Assembly (NCBI GenBank): GCA_964390795.1
Contig: CAYMLQ010000193.1
Coordinates: 1-10,818, forward strand
DNA length: 10,818 nt
DNA from: CAYMLQ01 sp964390795
Lineage (GTDB): Bacteria > Verrucomicrobiota > Kiritimatiellia > RFP12 > UBA1067
Reading direction: 5' to 3'
In this document: in pieces, positions 1-6,958 of the stretch
Layout: each line of letters begins with the position of its first letter
How positions within the stretch are numbered: position 1 is the first letter of the stretch
The notes under the pieces: model-generated
What the model saw: the letters and a program-made list of their open reading frames with translations, nothing else
Told to the model about the DNA's origin: nothing
The model's database searches: none
Made by a program: the position numbers and the translations under genes

Positions 1-1363
1 CGTTGAAGTCCTCCCAGAAGCTGGTCGCGCCCATGTCGAGCATGCCGCCCCAGTAATTGCGCACGGTGTCGATGCCGCCCTGCGTATTCCCTGCCTTGGA
101 CATCGCCTCCAGCATGTAGTACCCGTAGAAGGTCGAGACGCCCTGCACGCCGTTCTGCGCCAGCACCTGCTCGTTCATCGCCTTGGCATCCGACAGTCCC
201 GAAAGCGCCAACAGCGCCGCCGCCTGCTTGCTGCCCTCCGGCGCAGGCTGGTACTGGCGCAGCCGCGCCGCGCCCGCCTGGCACTGCGACGCCAGCTCCG
301 CGTCGCCCAGCGCCGCCGCGAGCCGCGCGCCGTCCTCAAAGGTCATGAGCATCAGCGCCTGCATGCCCGCGTCAACCGCCTTGCGGTTGTGCTGCGTGGG
401 CCAGTCGAGAAAGCCGCTCGGCAGGGCGCAGCGGTTCTCGGCGCTGATGTGCTTCGTCAGATTCGCGAACACGGCCTTGATGTAGTCACGGTGGGTCTTG
501 AGGTAGGCGAGGTCGCCCGTGTAGCGATACCAGTCGTGCTGGCAGCGGATCCACCAGAGCGTGTAGGAGGGCATGCCGTTCATCCACTTCTCGGCGGGCG
601 TGGTCTTGCGCATGTAGTCGAGCGACTCGGTCAGCACGTCCTGTTTGCCGAACACCGCCATCAGCGACATCACCTCGGGATGCATGTCCCCCATCCACAC
701 GAGGCGGTCGCGCTTGATGCCGTCCCAGATGAACTCCTGGCAGCAGAGGTGCAGCGTGCGGGCCGCGGTCGCCCAGACCTGATTCAGCCGTTCGTCGCTG
801 CTCGTGAACGAGCCGAGCTGCGGCATGGGCCGCATCAGCGAGACCGCGCGGATCGACTCCAGGCTCAGCACGCCTTTGGAGACAAGGTCCACCCGCGCGA
901 AGCGGAAGCCGGAGTTGCCGATCTCGCGCGTGCCGAGCCACGGCAGGTCGATCACGCCGTCGCGGATGGCGTGGTCGTTGCACGCGCCGCGCTCGCCGAG
1001 TTCGGCCATGGCCTCGGCCACCGACTCGCCGAAGCGCACGCGCACCTTCACGTCCCTGCCGCTCGGGCCGCCCGAGGCGAGCTGCACGCCGCCGTGCAGC
1101 TCCCGGCCGAAATCGACCAGCACCGAGGCGGATGCGCCCTTGTTCTCTAGGCGGCAGCCGGAGCCGGCCAGGAAAATGCCCTCCGGCACCTGACCGTACT
1201 TCTCCTTGAGCAAAATCTCAGCGCCGGTCACTGACGACTGTTCGCTCTTCTCCGACACCCATACCACGCGCGCGGGCATCACGAACGTCCGCACGCGCGG
1301 ATCGACCTGATCCGCCGCCACCGCACACCCCGCCGCCGCCATCAGACAGAAAATAGCTTTCAT
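1..1363 (-). CDS. Secreted GH78 alpha-L-rhamnosidase-like glycosidase, 3' end outside window
   Basis: The frame starts with ATG at 1363 and stays open to the left edge (454 codons seen); a GGGGGAG ribosome-binding stretch lies 10 bases upstream. Residues 1-17 form a short signal peptide (MKAIFCLMAAAGCAVA, likely cleaved after AVA), so the enzyme is exported; the AAGC inside it is a poor lipobox. The segment around residues 210-230 reads WDGIKRDRLVWMGD. This matches the GH78 catalytic block DGPKRxRLxWxGD, placing the conserved acidic residues at D214, D219 and D226. A second block, GATSFWEDF, gives E451, the position of the other conserved GH78 glutamate. GH78 enzymes are inverting glycosidases that remove terminal alpha-L-rhamnose with an (alpha/alpha)6 barrel. 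Here the usual Pro of DGPK is Ile, so family membership is firmer than substrate. Family members are commonly 600-1000 residues, so a C-terminal part should follow. The gene sits 31 bases after the xylulokinase, probably in one operon. Confidence 0.85.
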   Translation of the reverse strand, partial: MKAIFCLMAAAGCAVAADQVDPRVRTFVMPARVVWVSEKSEQSSVTGAEILLKEKYGQVPEGIFLAGSGCRLENKGASASVLVDFGRELHGGVQLASGGPSGRDVKVRVRFGESVAEAMAELGERGACNDHAIRDGVIDLPWLGTREIGNSGFRFARVDLVSKGVLSLESIRAVSLMRPMPQLGSFTSSDERLNQVWATAARTLHLCCQEFIWDGIKRDRLVWMGDMHPEVMSLMAVFGKQDVLTESLDYMRKTTPAEKWMNGMPSYTLWWIRCQHDWYRYTGDLAYLKTHRDYIKAVFANLTKHISAENRCALPSGFLDWPTQHNRKAVDAGMQALMLMTFEDGARLAAALGDAELASQCQAGAARLRQYQPAPEGSKQAAALLALSGLSDAKAMNEQVLAQNGVQGVSTFYGYYMLEAMSKAGNTQGGIDTVRNYWGGMLDMGATSFWEDFN

Positions 1364-1394
1364 TTCCCGTTGTCTCCCCCTCATTCTCTGCACC

Positions 1395-2933
1395 TTACTT
1401 TGCGACCGGCGCCGATTTCTCCAAATCGCGAATCGCTGGCATGAGCGCGTCATACGCCGCCGCGTGAGCGGCATTCGGCTCGCACACCGCCGTCACGGGC
1501 GAGAAGGCCTTCGTCATCTGGGCGAGCGGCACGCCGTCCGCGTGGGCAGCCAGCATCGCGCCGCCCAGCGCCGCGGAGTCCGCCACCGCGATGCTCTCCA
1601 CGCGCGCCTGAAACACGTCCGCCAGCGTCTGACGGATGCCCGGGCTCTTCGAGGCGCCGCCCGTCACGCGGATCACGCCGAACGTGCCGATCCACGCGGC
1701 GTGGCTGCGCAGCGCCAGCGCCTGCCCCTCCACCACCGCGCGGATCCGCACCTCGGGCGAGGCGGCCGCGAAGTCGAAGTTCGCGCGCAGGCCGGGCGTC
1801 AGCACCGGCGGCGTGATCTCCGCCTCGAACCACGGCAGCGCCAGCCGCCCTCCGTTGCCGGCCGGCGTCAGCTCGAACGCGGTCGTATCGAAGAAGTCCC
1901 ACCCCGCCCCCGCCTCGCGACGCACGCGGTCGCGCGCCAGCGAGCCGTTCTTGAAGCAGGCCAGGCTCATGCAGCCGCCCGCCGGGTTGCCGAACACGTG
2001 GCCGCACCCCTCGGGATCGGTGCGGAACGCGTCCAGCGCCGCGAAGAAGGTGTCGCTCGTGCCGAGGCTCACCACCGCCACGCCAGCGCCCCACGCGCCG
2101 GTGCCCACGAGGCTGGCCGGATTGTCGCCGGTCCAGACCGCCACCGGAATGCCGGGCCTCAAGCCGTACTTCGCGAAATAGGCGTGCAGGTTGCCCGCCA
2201 CGCCTTTGCCGACCCGCGTCAGCTTCTGGGCGAGGCCGGGCGCGGTGAAGTCGGCGATCTCGGCGTCCCACGCCATCGTGCGCAGGTTAAGCAGGTTCAT
2301 GCCCGCGCCGTCGCCCGAGTCGATGGGCGCGTCCCTGCCGATCAGCACGGAGCAGAGGAATGAACTCACCAGATGGATGCGCGCGGTTTGCGCGTAACGC
2401 TCCGGCTCGGCCTTGGCGAACTTGCGGATCTGCGGCCCGGTGAAGCGCTCGATGGCGGGCGACCCGGTGTCCGCCTGCAGGCGCGCGCCGAAGCGCGCGT
2501 CCAGCTCGCGGCACTCCGCCGAGGTGGAGCTGTCCATCCAGATCGGGCTCGCGGGCCGCGCCAGCGTGCCCGCGAGCTGTTCCGCGAGCGGGGCCGCGGG
2601 CGTGAGCCCCGCAAGCGCCGCCGCAAAGCGGTCGTTGAGATACACAGAGCCGTGCTGCTGACCGTCGCCGCCGATGGCCGCGATCTGGCCCATGTCCGCG
2701 CCCGTGGCCTGCAGACGCGCCAGCAGCAGGTCCAACGCCGCCAGCCACATCAGAGGGTCGGAGTGCTTGACCAGCGGATCGGGATGCGCCAGAACCCCGT
2801 CGGGGCACTGATACTGAGGCAAGTCGTCCTTGAAGTTGACGCTTGCGCTCGCCACGATCGTCCCCGCTGACGGATCGATCACCAAGCCCTTCATACTCTG
2901 CGTGCTGCTGTCGATACCCAGATACGTCGCCAT
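1395..2933 (-). CDS. xylB: Xylulokinase, FGGY family, animal XYLB-like type
   Basis: This 512-residue cytoplasmic kinase should phosphorylate D-xylulose to D-xylulose 5-phosphate with ATP. FGGY kinases have two actin-like domains with the active site between them. Visible motifs in order: the N-terminal phosphate loop DSSTQS (residues 8-13), GDGQQHG (89-95) in the sugar site, WMDSST (132-137), TGDNPAS (268-274) with D270 as the likely catalytic base, the ATP-binding SLGTSDT (289-295), FKNGS (327-331) and GGASKS (425-430), part of the second FGGY signature. The blocks QQHGS, WMDSST, ERFTGPQI, LVSSF, GDGAGMNLL and FKNGSL resemble vertebrate XYLB from memory more than E. coli XylB. Length is normal for the family. 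The start at 2933 is set by AGAGG seven bases upstream within AGAGGTGATC, an excellent anti-16S match. No xylose isomerase is seen here. Rhamnulokinase or another FGGY sugar kinase is the alternative, but the motif set favours xylulose. Confidence 0.9.
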   Translation of the reverse strand: MATYLGIDSSTQSMKGLVIDPSAGTIVASASVNFKDDLPQYQCPDGVLAHPDPLVKHSDPLMWLAALDLLLARLQATGADMGQIAAIGGDGQQHGSVYLNDRFAAALAGLTPAAPLAEQLAGTLARPASPIWMDSSTSAECRELDARFGARLQADTGSPAIERFTGPQIRKFAKAEPERYAQTARIHLVSSFLCSVLIGRDAPIDSGDGAGMNLLNLRTMAWDAEIADFTAPGLAQKLTRVGKGVAGNLHAYFAKYGLRPGIPVAVWTGDNPASLVGTGAWGAGVAVVSLGTSDTFFAALDAFRTDPEGCGHVFGNPAGGCMSLACFKNGSLARDRVRREAGAGWDFFDTTAFELTPAGNGGRLALPWFEAEITPPVLTPGLRANFDFAAASPEVRIRAVVEGQALALRSHAAWIGTFGVIRVTGGASKSPGIRQTLADVFQARVESIAVADSAALGGAMLAAHADGVPLAQMTKAFSPVTAVCEPNAAHAAAYDALMPAIRDLEKSAPVAK

Positions 2934-2956
2934 TGGATCACCTCTCGCTTGTTAAG

Positions 2957-2974
2957 GTCGCCACACCCGGCGAC
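2957..2974 (-). promoter_or_regulatory. Hairpin in the leader of xylB
   Basis: On the minus strand GTCGCC and GGCGAC form a perfect 6-bp GC-rich stem around a 6-base loop, ending 23 bases before the xylB start codon and just ahead of its ribosome binding site. It has no T-run after it, so it is not an ordinary terminator. It may stabilise or insulate the xylB mRNA; a role is not shown. Confidence 0.35.
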
Positions 2975-2996
2975 ACACACTCTTGAATTTTGCTTT

Positions 2997-3026
2997 ATGT
3001 TACCTTTGAAAGGCCGTCACACACAA
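2997..3026 (-). promoter_or_regulatory. Possible weak promoter for xylB and the GH78 gene, with palindrome in spacer
   Basis: On the minus strand TTGTGT (3026-3021) and TAACAT (3002-2997) are 18 bases apart, matching the sigma-70 consensus at 3 of 6 and 4 of 6 positions. The spacer contains an 11-base palindrome, CCTTTCAAAGG (3013-3003), placed where a repressor could block RNA polymerase. The 109-base gap between the upstream gene and xylB makes a separate promoter plausible, but the match is weak. Confidence 0.3.
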
Positions 3027-3042
3027 ACACAAAAGAACCTCG

Positions 3043-5070
3043 CTATTTTACGGCAGAAGCTTTTCCAACCTTGTCAGCGTCGCCGTCGTAGGCATACGTG
3101 AACTGTTGCGGCGTGTCCGCGCAGGTCAGCTCCGGCGGCAGACTCTCGCCACCGGACTGGCGCGGCATATACTGCACCGCGCAAGCCTTCACCGGCCGGT
3201 TCAGCTTATCCGTCGCAAGCACCTTATGTCCTTTGTGCGTAAAGCGCTCCGGCGCACCGCCGCTGCGCGTGCGGTACCACCCCGTCAGGTGGCCAGACTG
3301 ATCGTAGTCGTACAGGTCTTTCCAATTCTTCTGGATCGTCAGCACCGGATCGGCGTAGCGGTGCGCCGCATTGGCGTAATCCACCGACAGGATCTGCCCG
3401 TCGGCGCGGTAGGCGCGCACTTCATTCGGCAAATAGTAGAATGCCACAAACGAGGGCGCCGAGTAGTAATCGCCCGCCTTCACGAAACAGCCGATGTCCA
3501 CGCGGCTGCTCATCATCGGAGAGGGTGTGCCGTCCGCAGCAAGCGGACGATAGGTGCCGTGATACGCCACGTTGATTTCCACCTGCGAAGCGCTCTCGTT
3601 CAGCGGCTTGATGTCGATCTTCTTAGCGTCACCCTGCAGCACCACCCACAGGTATTTCACGCCCTCGCGCTGCGCCGCCGCCTCGATCGTCATACGACGC
3701 TCGCGAGCCACACCGCGAACCACGCGCGCGATGCAGAACGGCGTGTCGAAAAGGCCCTCGGGGCGCACATCGAAGAAATCAGTCCCCAGTTCGGACTGCG
3801 CGTCCTTCACCGTCCGCAGCGCGACCAGTGGCGGCAGGTCTTCCGGTTTCAGCGCGTGCGCCATCTTCACCATGGCCTCGACATCCAGATTCGCCGCGTC
3901 AAAGACCACGGGGTGCGCCGCACCCGTGAGGTAGTCCTCCGGTTTTTTCACCGTCTTCTGCGTGGCCCGCAGAAGCATTTGCAGCATCGGCGCCACTTGC
4001 TTGCGTGCCACCAGGGCGCGCTTGGTCGCCGGCTGAAACGCCGCCATGGCGGCGGCAAACGCGCGCACAAAGGGCTGGTCCGTGAAAGAGGAGCCCTGGC
4101 TGATGACATAATAGGGCACGTTGGCCGGAAACAGATCGCCCGTTTCCGGGTCATAATCTTTGTGCTCGGGATAGACCCAGCACTGGTTGCTTAGATAGAG
4201 GCGAAACGCCGCGACCGCCTGAAACGGATCTGACAGAATCGCACGAGGCAGACTGCGCCAAAAGGGCCCGCTCACCATCGACATCGAGCAGTTACCGAGA
4301 ACAGGCTGCTCAAACAGCGTGTTGGGCAGGCTCAGATGTCCCCGCAGCCGCCGCGCCGCCGCACTGTAAACCACGGGCGTCAGTCCCGGGAAGTTCGTCA
4401 CACCCAACTGCGAGTGCCCGTCGTCTCGGTTCACGTAGAGGTCGCCGAAATTCCCGGACGCCGTATCCTTCAGCATCCACCCTCGCACCTGCTCCGCAGC
4501 AGGCCCGTGATACGCAGGCGCATAGGCTGACATCCGCTTGATTTCCGGCTGGGTGAGCGCCAGCAGCGTTCTGAAACAGCCCTGTTCAAAATCCCAAACG
4601 GTGTTCGTGGCATGGATCTCCGCAGGCGACCCCATGAAGACGTTAGAAGGTATCACCTGCACCACTCCCGCCACAGGCTTGCCCGCTAGGCGCTCCGCCT
4701 TTTCCAGCAGGACCGCGAAGGCCGGCTGCGACACCAGCTGCTTGAGGTCGTTATCAGACCGCATGGCCTTGTGATCGCGAAACCCCAAGTCGATGGCCCT
4801 CTCCAGAGCCTCAAACGCCTCCCTCTTGTCCGCCCGGTAAGCCAGCGCGCACGCCAAGTTGTACTGCCACGTCGGGTCTTGAGGCAACAGCTTCACACCT
4901 TCTCGGCAGACCGTTTCCATCTCGTCGATCTTGCCCGCCCGCACCGCTTGCGCCATCTGCTGCTGCAACTGGCGGTGCTTCGGATAGATGAGCGGCATGT
5001 CAAACACGTTGGTAGACGCCTGTGCGCCCGCGGCAAGAGCCAGCACGGCCAGCCATACTGTTTTTTTCAC
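3043..5070 (-). CDS. Secreted protein of unknown function with N-terminal TPR segment
   Basis: I do not recognise a family for the whole protein (675 residues). It starts with GTG at 5070, six bases after GGGGAG, and begins with a clear signal peptide (MKKTVWLAVLALAAGAQA, cleavage about A18/S19), so it is exported. Residues about 35-128 look like TPR helices (LLPQDPTWQYNLACALAYRA, then EAFEALERAIDLGF), followed by an SDNDLKQLVSQPAF stretch like the DxDLxxL...PxF motif that often closes a TPR group. Residues about 150-580 match nothing I know and are mixed in composition, without membrane helices or low-complexity runs. Near residues 587-645 lies YDYDQSGHLTGWYRT and a following segment with the look of a beta-hairpin repeat; Cys residues are few. 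Only 16 bases separate it from the upstream secreted esterase, so both are probably co-transcribed and may act on the same extracellular or envelope substrate. No catalytic motif is visible. Confidence 0.8.
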   Translation of the reverse strand: MKKTVWLAVLALAAGAQASTNVFDMPLIYPKHRQLQQQMAQAVRAGKIDEMETVCREGVKLLPQDPTWQYNLACALAYRADKREAFEALERAIDLGFRDHKAMRSDNDLKQLVSQPAFAVLLEKAERLAGKPVAGVVQVIPSNVFMGSPAEIHATNTVWDFEQGCFRTLLALTQPEIKRMSAYAPAYHGPAAEQVRGWMLKDTASGNFGDLYVNRDDGHSQLGVTNFPGLTPVVYSAAARRLRGHLSLPNTLFEQPVLGNCSMSMVSGPFWRSLPRAILSDPFQAVAAFRLYLSNQCWVYPEHKDYDPETGDLFPANVPYYVISQGSSFTDQPFVRAFAAAMAAFQPATKRALVARKQVAPMLQMLLRATQKTVKKPEDYLTGAAHPVVFDAANLDVEAMVKMAHALKPEDLPPLVALRTVKDAQSELGTDFFDVRPEGLFDTPFCIARVVRGVARERRMTIEAAAQREGVKYLWVVLQGDAKKIDIKPLNESASQVEINVAYHGTYRPLAADGTPSPMMSSRVDIGCFVKAGDYYSAPSFVAFYYLPNEVRAYRADGQILSVDYANAAHRYADPVLTIQKNWKDLYDYDQSGHLTGWYRTRSGGAPERFTHKGHKVLATDKLNRPVKACAVQYMPRQSGGESLPPELTCADTPQQFTYAYDGDADKVGKASAVK

Positions 5071-5086
5071 TTCAGACTCCCCTTTT

Positions 5087-5875
5087 TCACCACAGCCGCC
5101 ACCAAGGCTTCTGCACCCGCGTTTGGCTCAGCAGCCACTCGACCACATCCGGATTGGCGTACGTTCGATCCCACACATTGTGAGCGGCTGCATCGTACTC
5201 CGTGTAACGAACCTTCCGGCTGCCGGCCAGCTTCAGCGCCTCCACCATGCGGAGCGAACAGCCGACTGGCACATTCTTGTCTTCGCGTCCGTGAAACACC
5301 CACACGGGCAGCCGCTTGATCTCCTGAATACGGCGGAGGTCGCCGCCTCCGCAAATCGGAACCGCAGCCGCGAATAGCGCCGGCTCGCGCTGGATCGCGT
5401 CCCACGCGCCGAAGCCGCCCAGCGACAAACCGGTGACATACAGGCGGTTGGAATCCGCCTGCCGCTCGGCCACCAGATGACGGCACAGTTCCAGCGCGAC
5501 CTCCATAGCCGCGGCCGGCTCCTTGGACGCCGCGTAGTCCGGCTGCATCGCAAGCCGCTTGACCCACGCGTTTCCGTGCTGACACTGAGGCGCCAGCACG
5601 ATCACCGGTTCAGGCCGCTTGATCAGCGTTGCCAGCAGGGTCGGCAGACCGACCGTAACTTGACGCCGGTTGTCGCTGCCGCACTCGCCCGAGCCGTGCA
5701 GAAAGAGAATCAGTGGATAACGTTTGCCAGCCTCGGGAAACTGCGGCGCGCTGAGACGATAGGGGAAAGTCTCACCCAGCGCATTCGTATAGACGCACGG
5801 CTTCATCAGCTCTTCCGCCGCAAACTGCGCCCCTGCCGGAAGGGCCAGAAAGAAAAGACAGCAATAGACATTCAT
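5087..5875 (-). CDS. Secreted alpha/beta-hydrolase esterase (COG4099 / CE1-like)
   Basis: This 262-residue protein has an alpha/beta-hydrolase fold with all expected active-site parts: LHGSGECGSDN (59-69) at the oxyanion hole, nucleophile S151 in GLSLGG (149-154), acid D199 in HGREDKNVP (195-203) and H232 in AAAHNVW (229-235). This layout is that of the family called predicted peptidase COG4099, related to feruloyl/acetyl-xylan esterases and PHB depolymerases. It probably hydrolyses an ester, plausibly on a plant or algal glycan, but the substrate cannot be read from the sequence. The N-terminus MNVYCCLFFLALPAGAQ is hydrophobic and ends like a signal peptide, but lacks the usual Lys/Arg. No ribosome-binding motif precedes the ATG at 5875 and no other in-frame start lies nearby upstream. 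M24 would have an SD-like GGAAGAG but would lose the signal. It is the first gene of the minus-strand block, with the secreted TPR protein following after 16 bases. Confidence 0.85.
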   Translation of the reverse strand: MNVYCCLFFLALPAGAQFAAEELMKPCVYTNALGETFPYRLSAPQFPEAGKRYPLILFLHGSGECGSDNRRQVTVGLPTLLATLIKRPEPVIVLAPQCQHGNAWVKRLAMQPDYAASKEPAAAMEVALELCRHLVAERQADSNRLYVTGLSLGGFGAWDAIQREPALFAAAVPICGGGDLRRIQEIKRLPVWVFHGREDKNVPVGCSLRMVEALKLAGSRKVRYTEYDAAAHNVWDRTYANPDVVEWLLSQTRVQKPWWRLW

Positions 5876-5881
5876 GATTTC

Positions 5882-5910
5882 ATTATGCCATAGGAGAGGC
5901 CGGAAGGGAA
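5882..5910 (-). promoter_or_regulatory. Possible extended -10 promoter giving a leaderless esterase mRNA
   Basis: On the minus strand CATAAT (5887-5882) is preceded by TGG, forming an extended -10 motif; a weak -35 (TTCCCT, 5910-5905) lies 17 bases further up. The hexamer ends only 6 bases before the ATG at 5875, so transcription would start at or next to the start codon. That fits the absence of a ribosome binding site. Confidence 0.35.
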
Positions 5911-6022
5911 ATCCCGTTTTCTGGGGGCTTTGCCCGAGCCACCATTCCTTTCCCTTTTGCCTCGAATCCTCGGCTTCAAAGCACTACACTTTGACCCATG
6001 CAAATTGCGAATGGAGCTGCCG

Positions 6023-6859
6023 ATGGTGATTGACGTACACGCTCACACGTTTCCGGACGCCATGGCTGCGCGCGTGCTGGCGAAATTGACTGGCAAGGCC
6101 TGGGTTCCGATCGCGCCTGCCGCCGACGGCACCGTCGGCGGTCTCTTGTCCCACATGCGCCACGAAAGCGTGGACTACGCCGTGGTCTGCCCCATCGCGA
6201 CGAAACCCTCGCAGTTCGACGGCATCCTGACCGAGTCGCTCGCGATCCTCGGCGGCGGCTACGGCGAACCTGCCGCCCGCCACCTGATTCCCTTCGCCTC
6301 CGTACACCCGTCCGACGACGCGCGTTTCGCGCATCTCGCGCGGCTGGCCGAAGCGGGTATCCGCGGCATTAAGCTGCACCCCTACTACCAAGCGTTCGTC
6401 CTCGACGCTCCCGACATGCTGGAGTTCTTCCGGTGCTGCCGCGATTTAGGTCTCACCGTACAGTGCCATTGCGGCTTTGACGTCGGCTTTCCGCCCGACC
6501 CCTTATGCGGCCCCGAACGCGTGGCCCGCGTGATCCGCGAGGTGCCAGGCCTGAAACTCATCGCCGCCCATCTCGGCGGCTGGCGCCAATGGGGGGAGGT
6601 CGCCGAACATCTGCTGGGAAAGGACGTCTGGCTGGACACCGCAGTGCTGGGCCCCGATTTCGGAAACGAGGACGCGCAGCTCATCCTGCGCGAGCATCCG
6701 GCAGACAAATTGCTGTTCGCGACCGACTGGCCTTGGCTGGGATTTGCCGACGGTCTGCGCTATGTGCGCGGCGCGCGGCGTGAACGAGCGCAGACCGACG
6801 CGATCCTCGGCGGCAACGCGGCCAAGCTCTTAGGCCTCACAGCCCCCGCCCCGTGGTGA
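6023..6859 (+). CDS. Metal-dependent amidohydrolase, Amidohydro_2 family (ACMSD/TIM-barrel type)
   Basis: The protein is a cytoplasmic TIM-barrel hydrolase or decarboxylase of the amidohydrolase superfamily. With the start at ATG 6023 (278 residues) the N-terminus reads MVIDVHAHTFP, giving the metal-binding HxH pair H6 and H8 on strand 1 exactly where family members have it. Later ligands fit: GIKLHPYY (K117, H119), H149 in VQCHCGF, H183 in AAHLGG and the strand-8 aspartate D235 in FATDWPW. The start at 6023 is chosen because GGAG lies 6 bases upstream (6013-6016) and the motif begins at residue 2. An in-frame ATG at 6011 and a TTG at 5930 would add a tail without family resemblance or ribosome binding site. 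Relatives include aminocarboxymuconate-semialdehyde decarboxylase, gamma-resorcylate decarboxylase and many predicted hydrolases; the substrate is unknown. It is divergent from the esterase and stands alone, ending 99 bases before the 3' end of the convergent TPR gene. Confidence 0.85.
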   Translation: MVIDVHAHTFPDAMAARVLAKLTGKAWVPIAPAADGTVGGLLSHMRHESVDYAVVCPIATKPSQFDGILTESLAILGGGYGEPAARHLIPFASVHPSDDARFAHLARLAEAGIRGIKLHPYYQAFVLDAPDMLEFFRCCRDLGLTVQCHCGFDVGFPPDPLCGPERVARVIREVPGLKLIAAHLGGWRQWGEVAEHLLGKDVWLDTAVLGPDFGNEDAQLILREHPADKLLFATDWPWLGFADGLRYVRGARRERAQTDAILGGNAAKLLGLTAPAPW

Positions 6860-6916
6860 GCCGGTACGTGGCCAAACTCAAAAAGACACCTTGTATTCGC
6901 GGGGTGTTACGCGTTC

Positions 6917-6944
6917 AACTCCTAAATCCTAACTCCTAAATTCT
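6917..6944. repeat. Four-unit degenerate heptamer repeat
   Basis: Four consecutive 7-base units read AACTCCT, AAATCCT, AACTCCT, AAATTCT, so units 1 and 3 are identical and 2 and 4 differ by one base. They are AT-rich compared with the surrounding sequence and lie between two convergent genes. The unit resembles the intergenic heptamer repeats known from cyanobacteria, a resemblance only. Confidence 0.7.
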
Positions 6945-6956
6945 CTTTTGGGAGTT
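6931..6956. terminator. Convergent-gene hairpin, possible bidirectional terminator
   Basis: AACTCCTAAA (6931-6940) pairs with TTTGGGAGTT (6947-6956) to give a 10-bp stem with one G-T pair and a 6-base loop. It starts 2 bases after the minus-strand TPR stop and lies 71 bases beyond the amidohydrolase stop, a position expected for a shared terminator. Neither side has a T-run after the stem, so intrinsic termination would be weak. The left arm is built from the heptamer repeat. Confidence 0.45.
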
Positions 6957-6958
6957 CC

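Noticed and set aside
389..1150. Plus-strand open frame of 253 codons opposite the GH78 gene
   Set aside because: Shadow frame in a GC-rich gene; GH78 catalytic blocks are on the minus strand.
1464..2363. Plus-strand open frame of 299 codons opposite xylB
   Set aside because: Shadow frame; FGGY motifs are complete on the minus strand.
3106..4194. Plus-strand open frame of 362 codons opposite the secreted protein gene
   Set aside because: Arg/His-rich shadow with no recognisable motif; the minus frame has signal peptide and ribosome binding site.
5067..5585. Minus-strand frame of 172 codons overlapping the esterase
   Set aside because: Gly/Arg-rich alternative frame inside the esterase; the esterase frame has the full catalytic triad.
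5957..5990. Promoter candidate TTGCCT / TACACT before the amidohydrolase
   Set aside because: The spacer is 22 bases, outside the usable range, and no better -35 box lies at 16-18 bases.
5930..6010. Upstream extension of the amidohydrolase from a TTG at 5930 or ATG at 6011
   Set aside because: No ribosome binding site, no family similarity in the extra residues; the ATG at 6023 has GGAG at 6-base spacing and begins the conserved motif.
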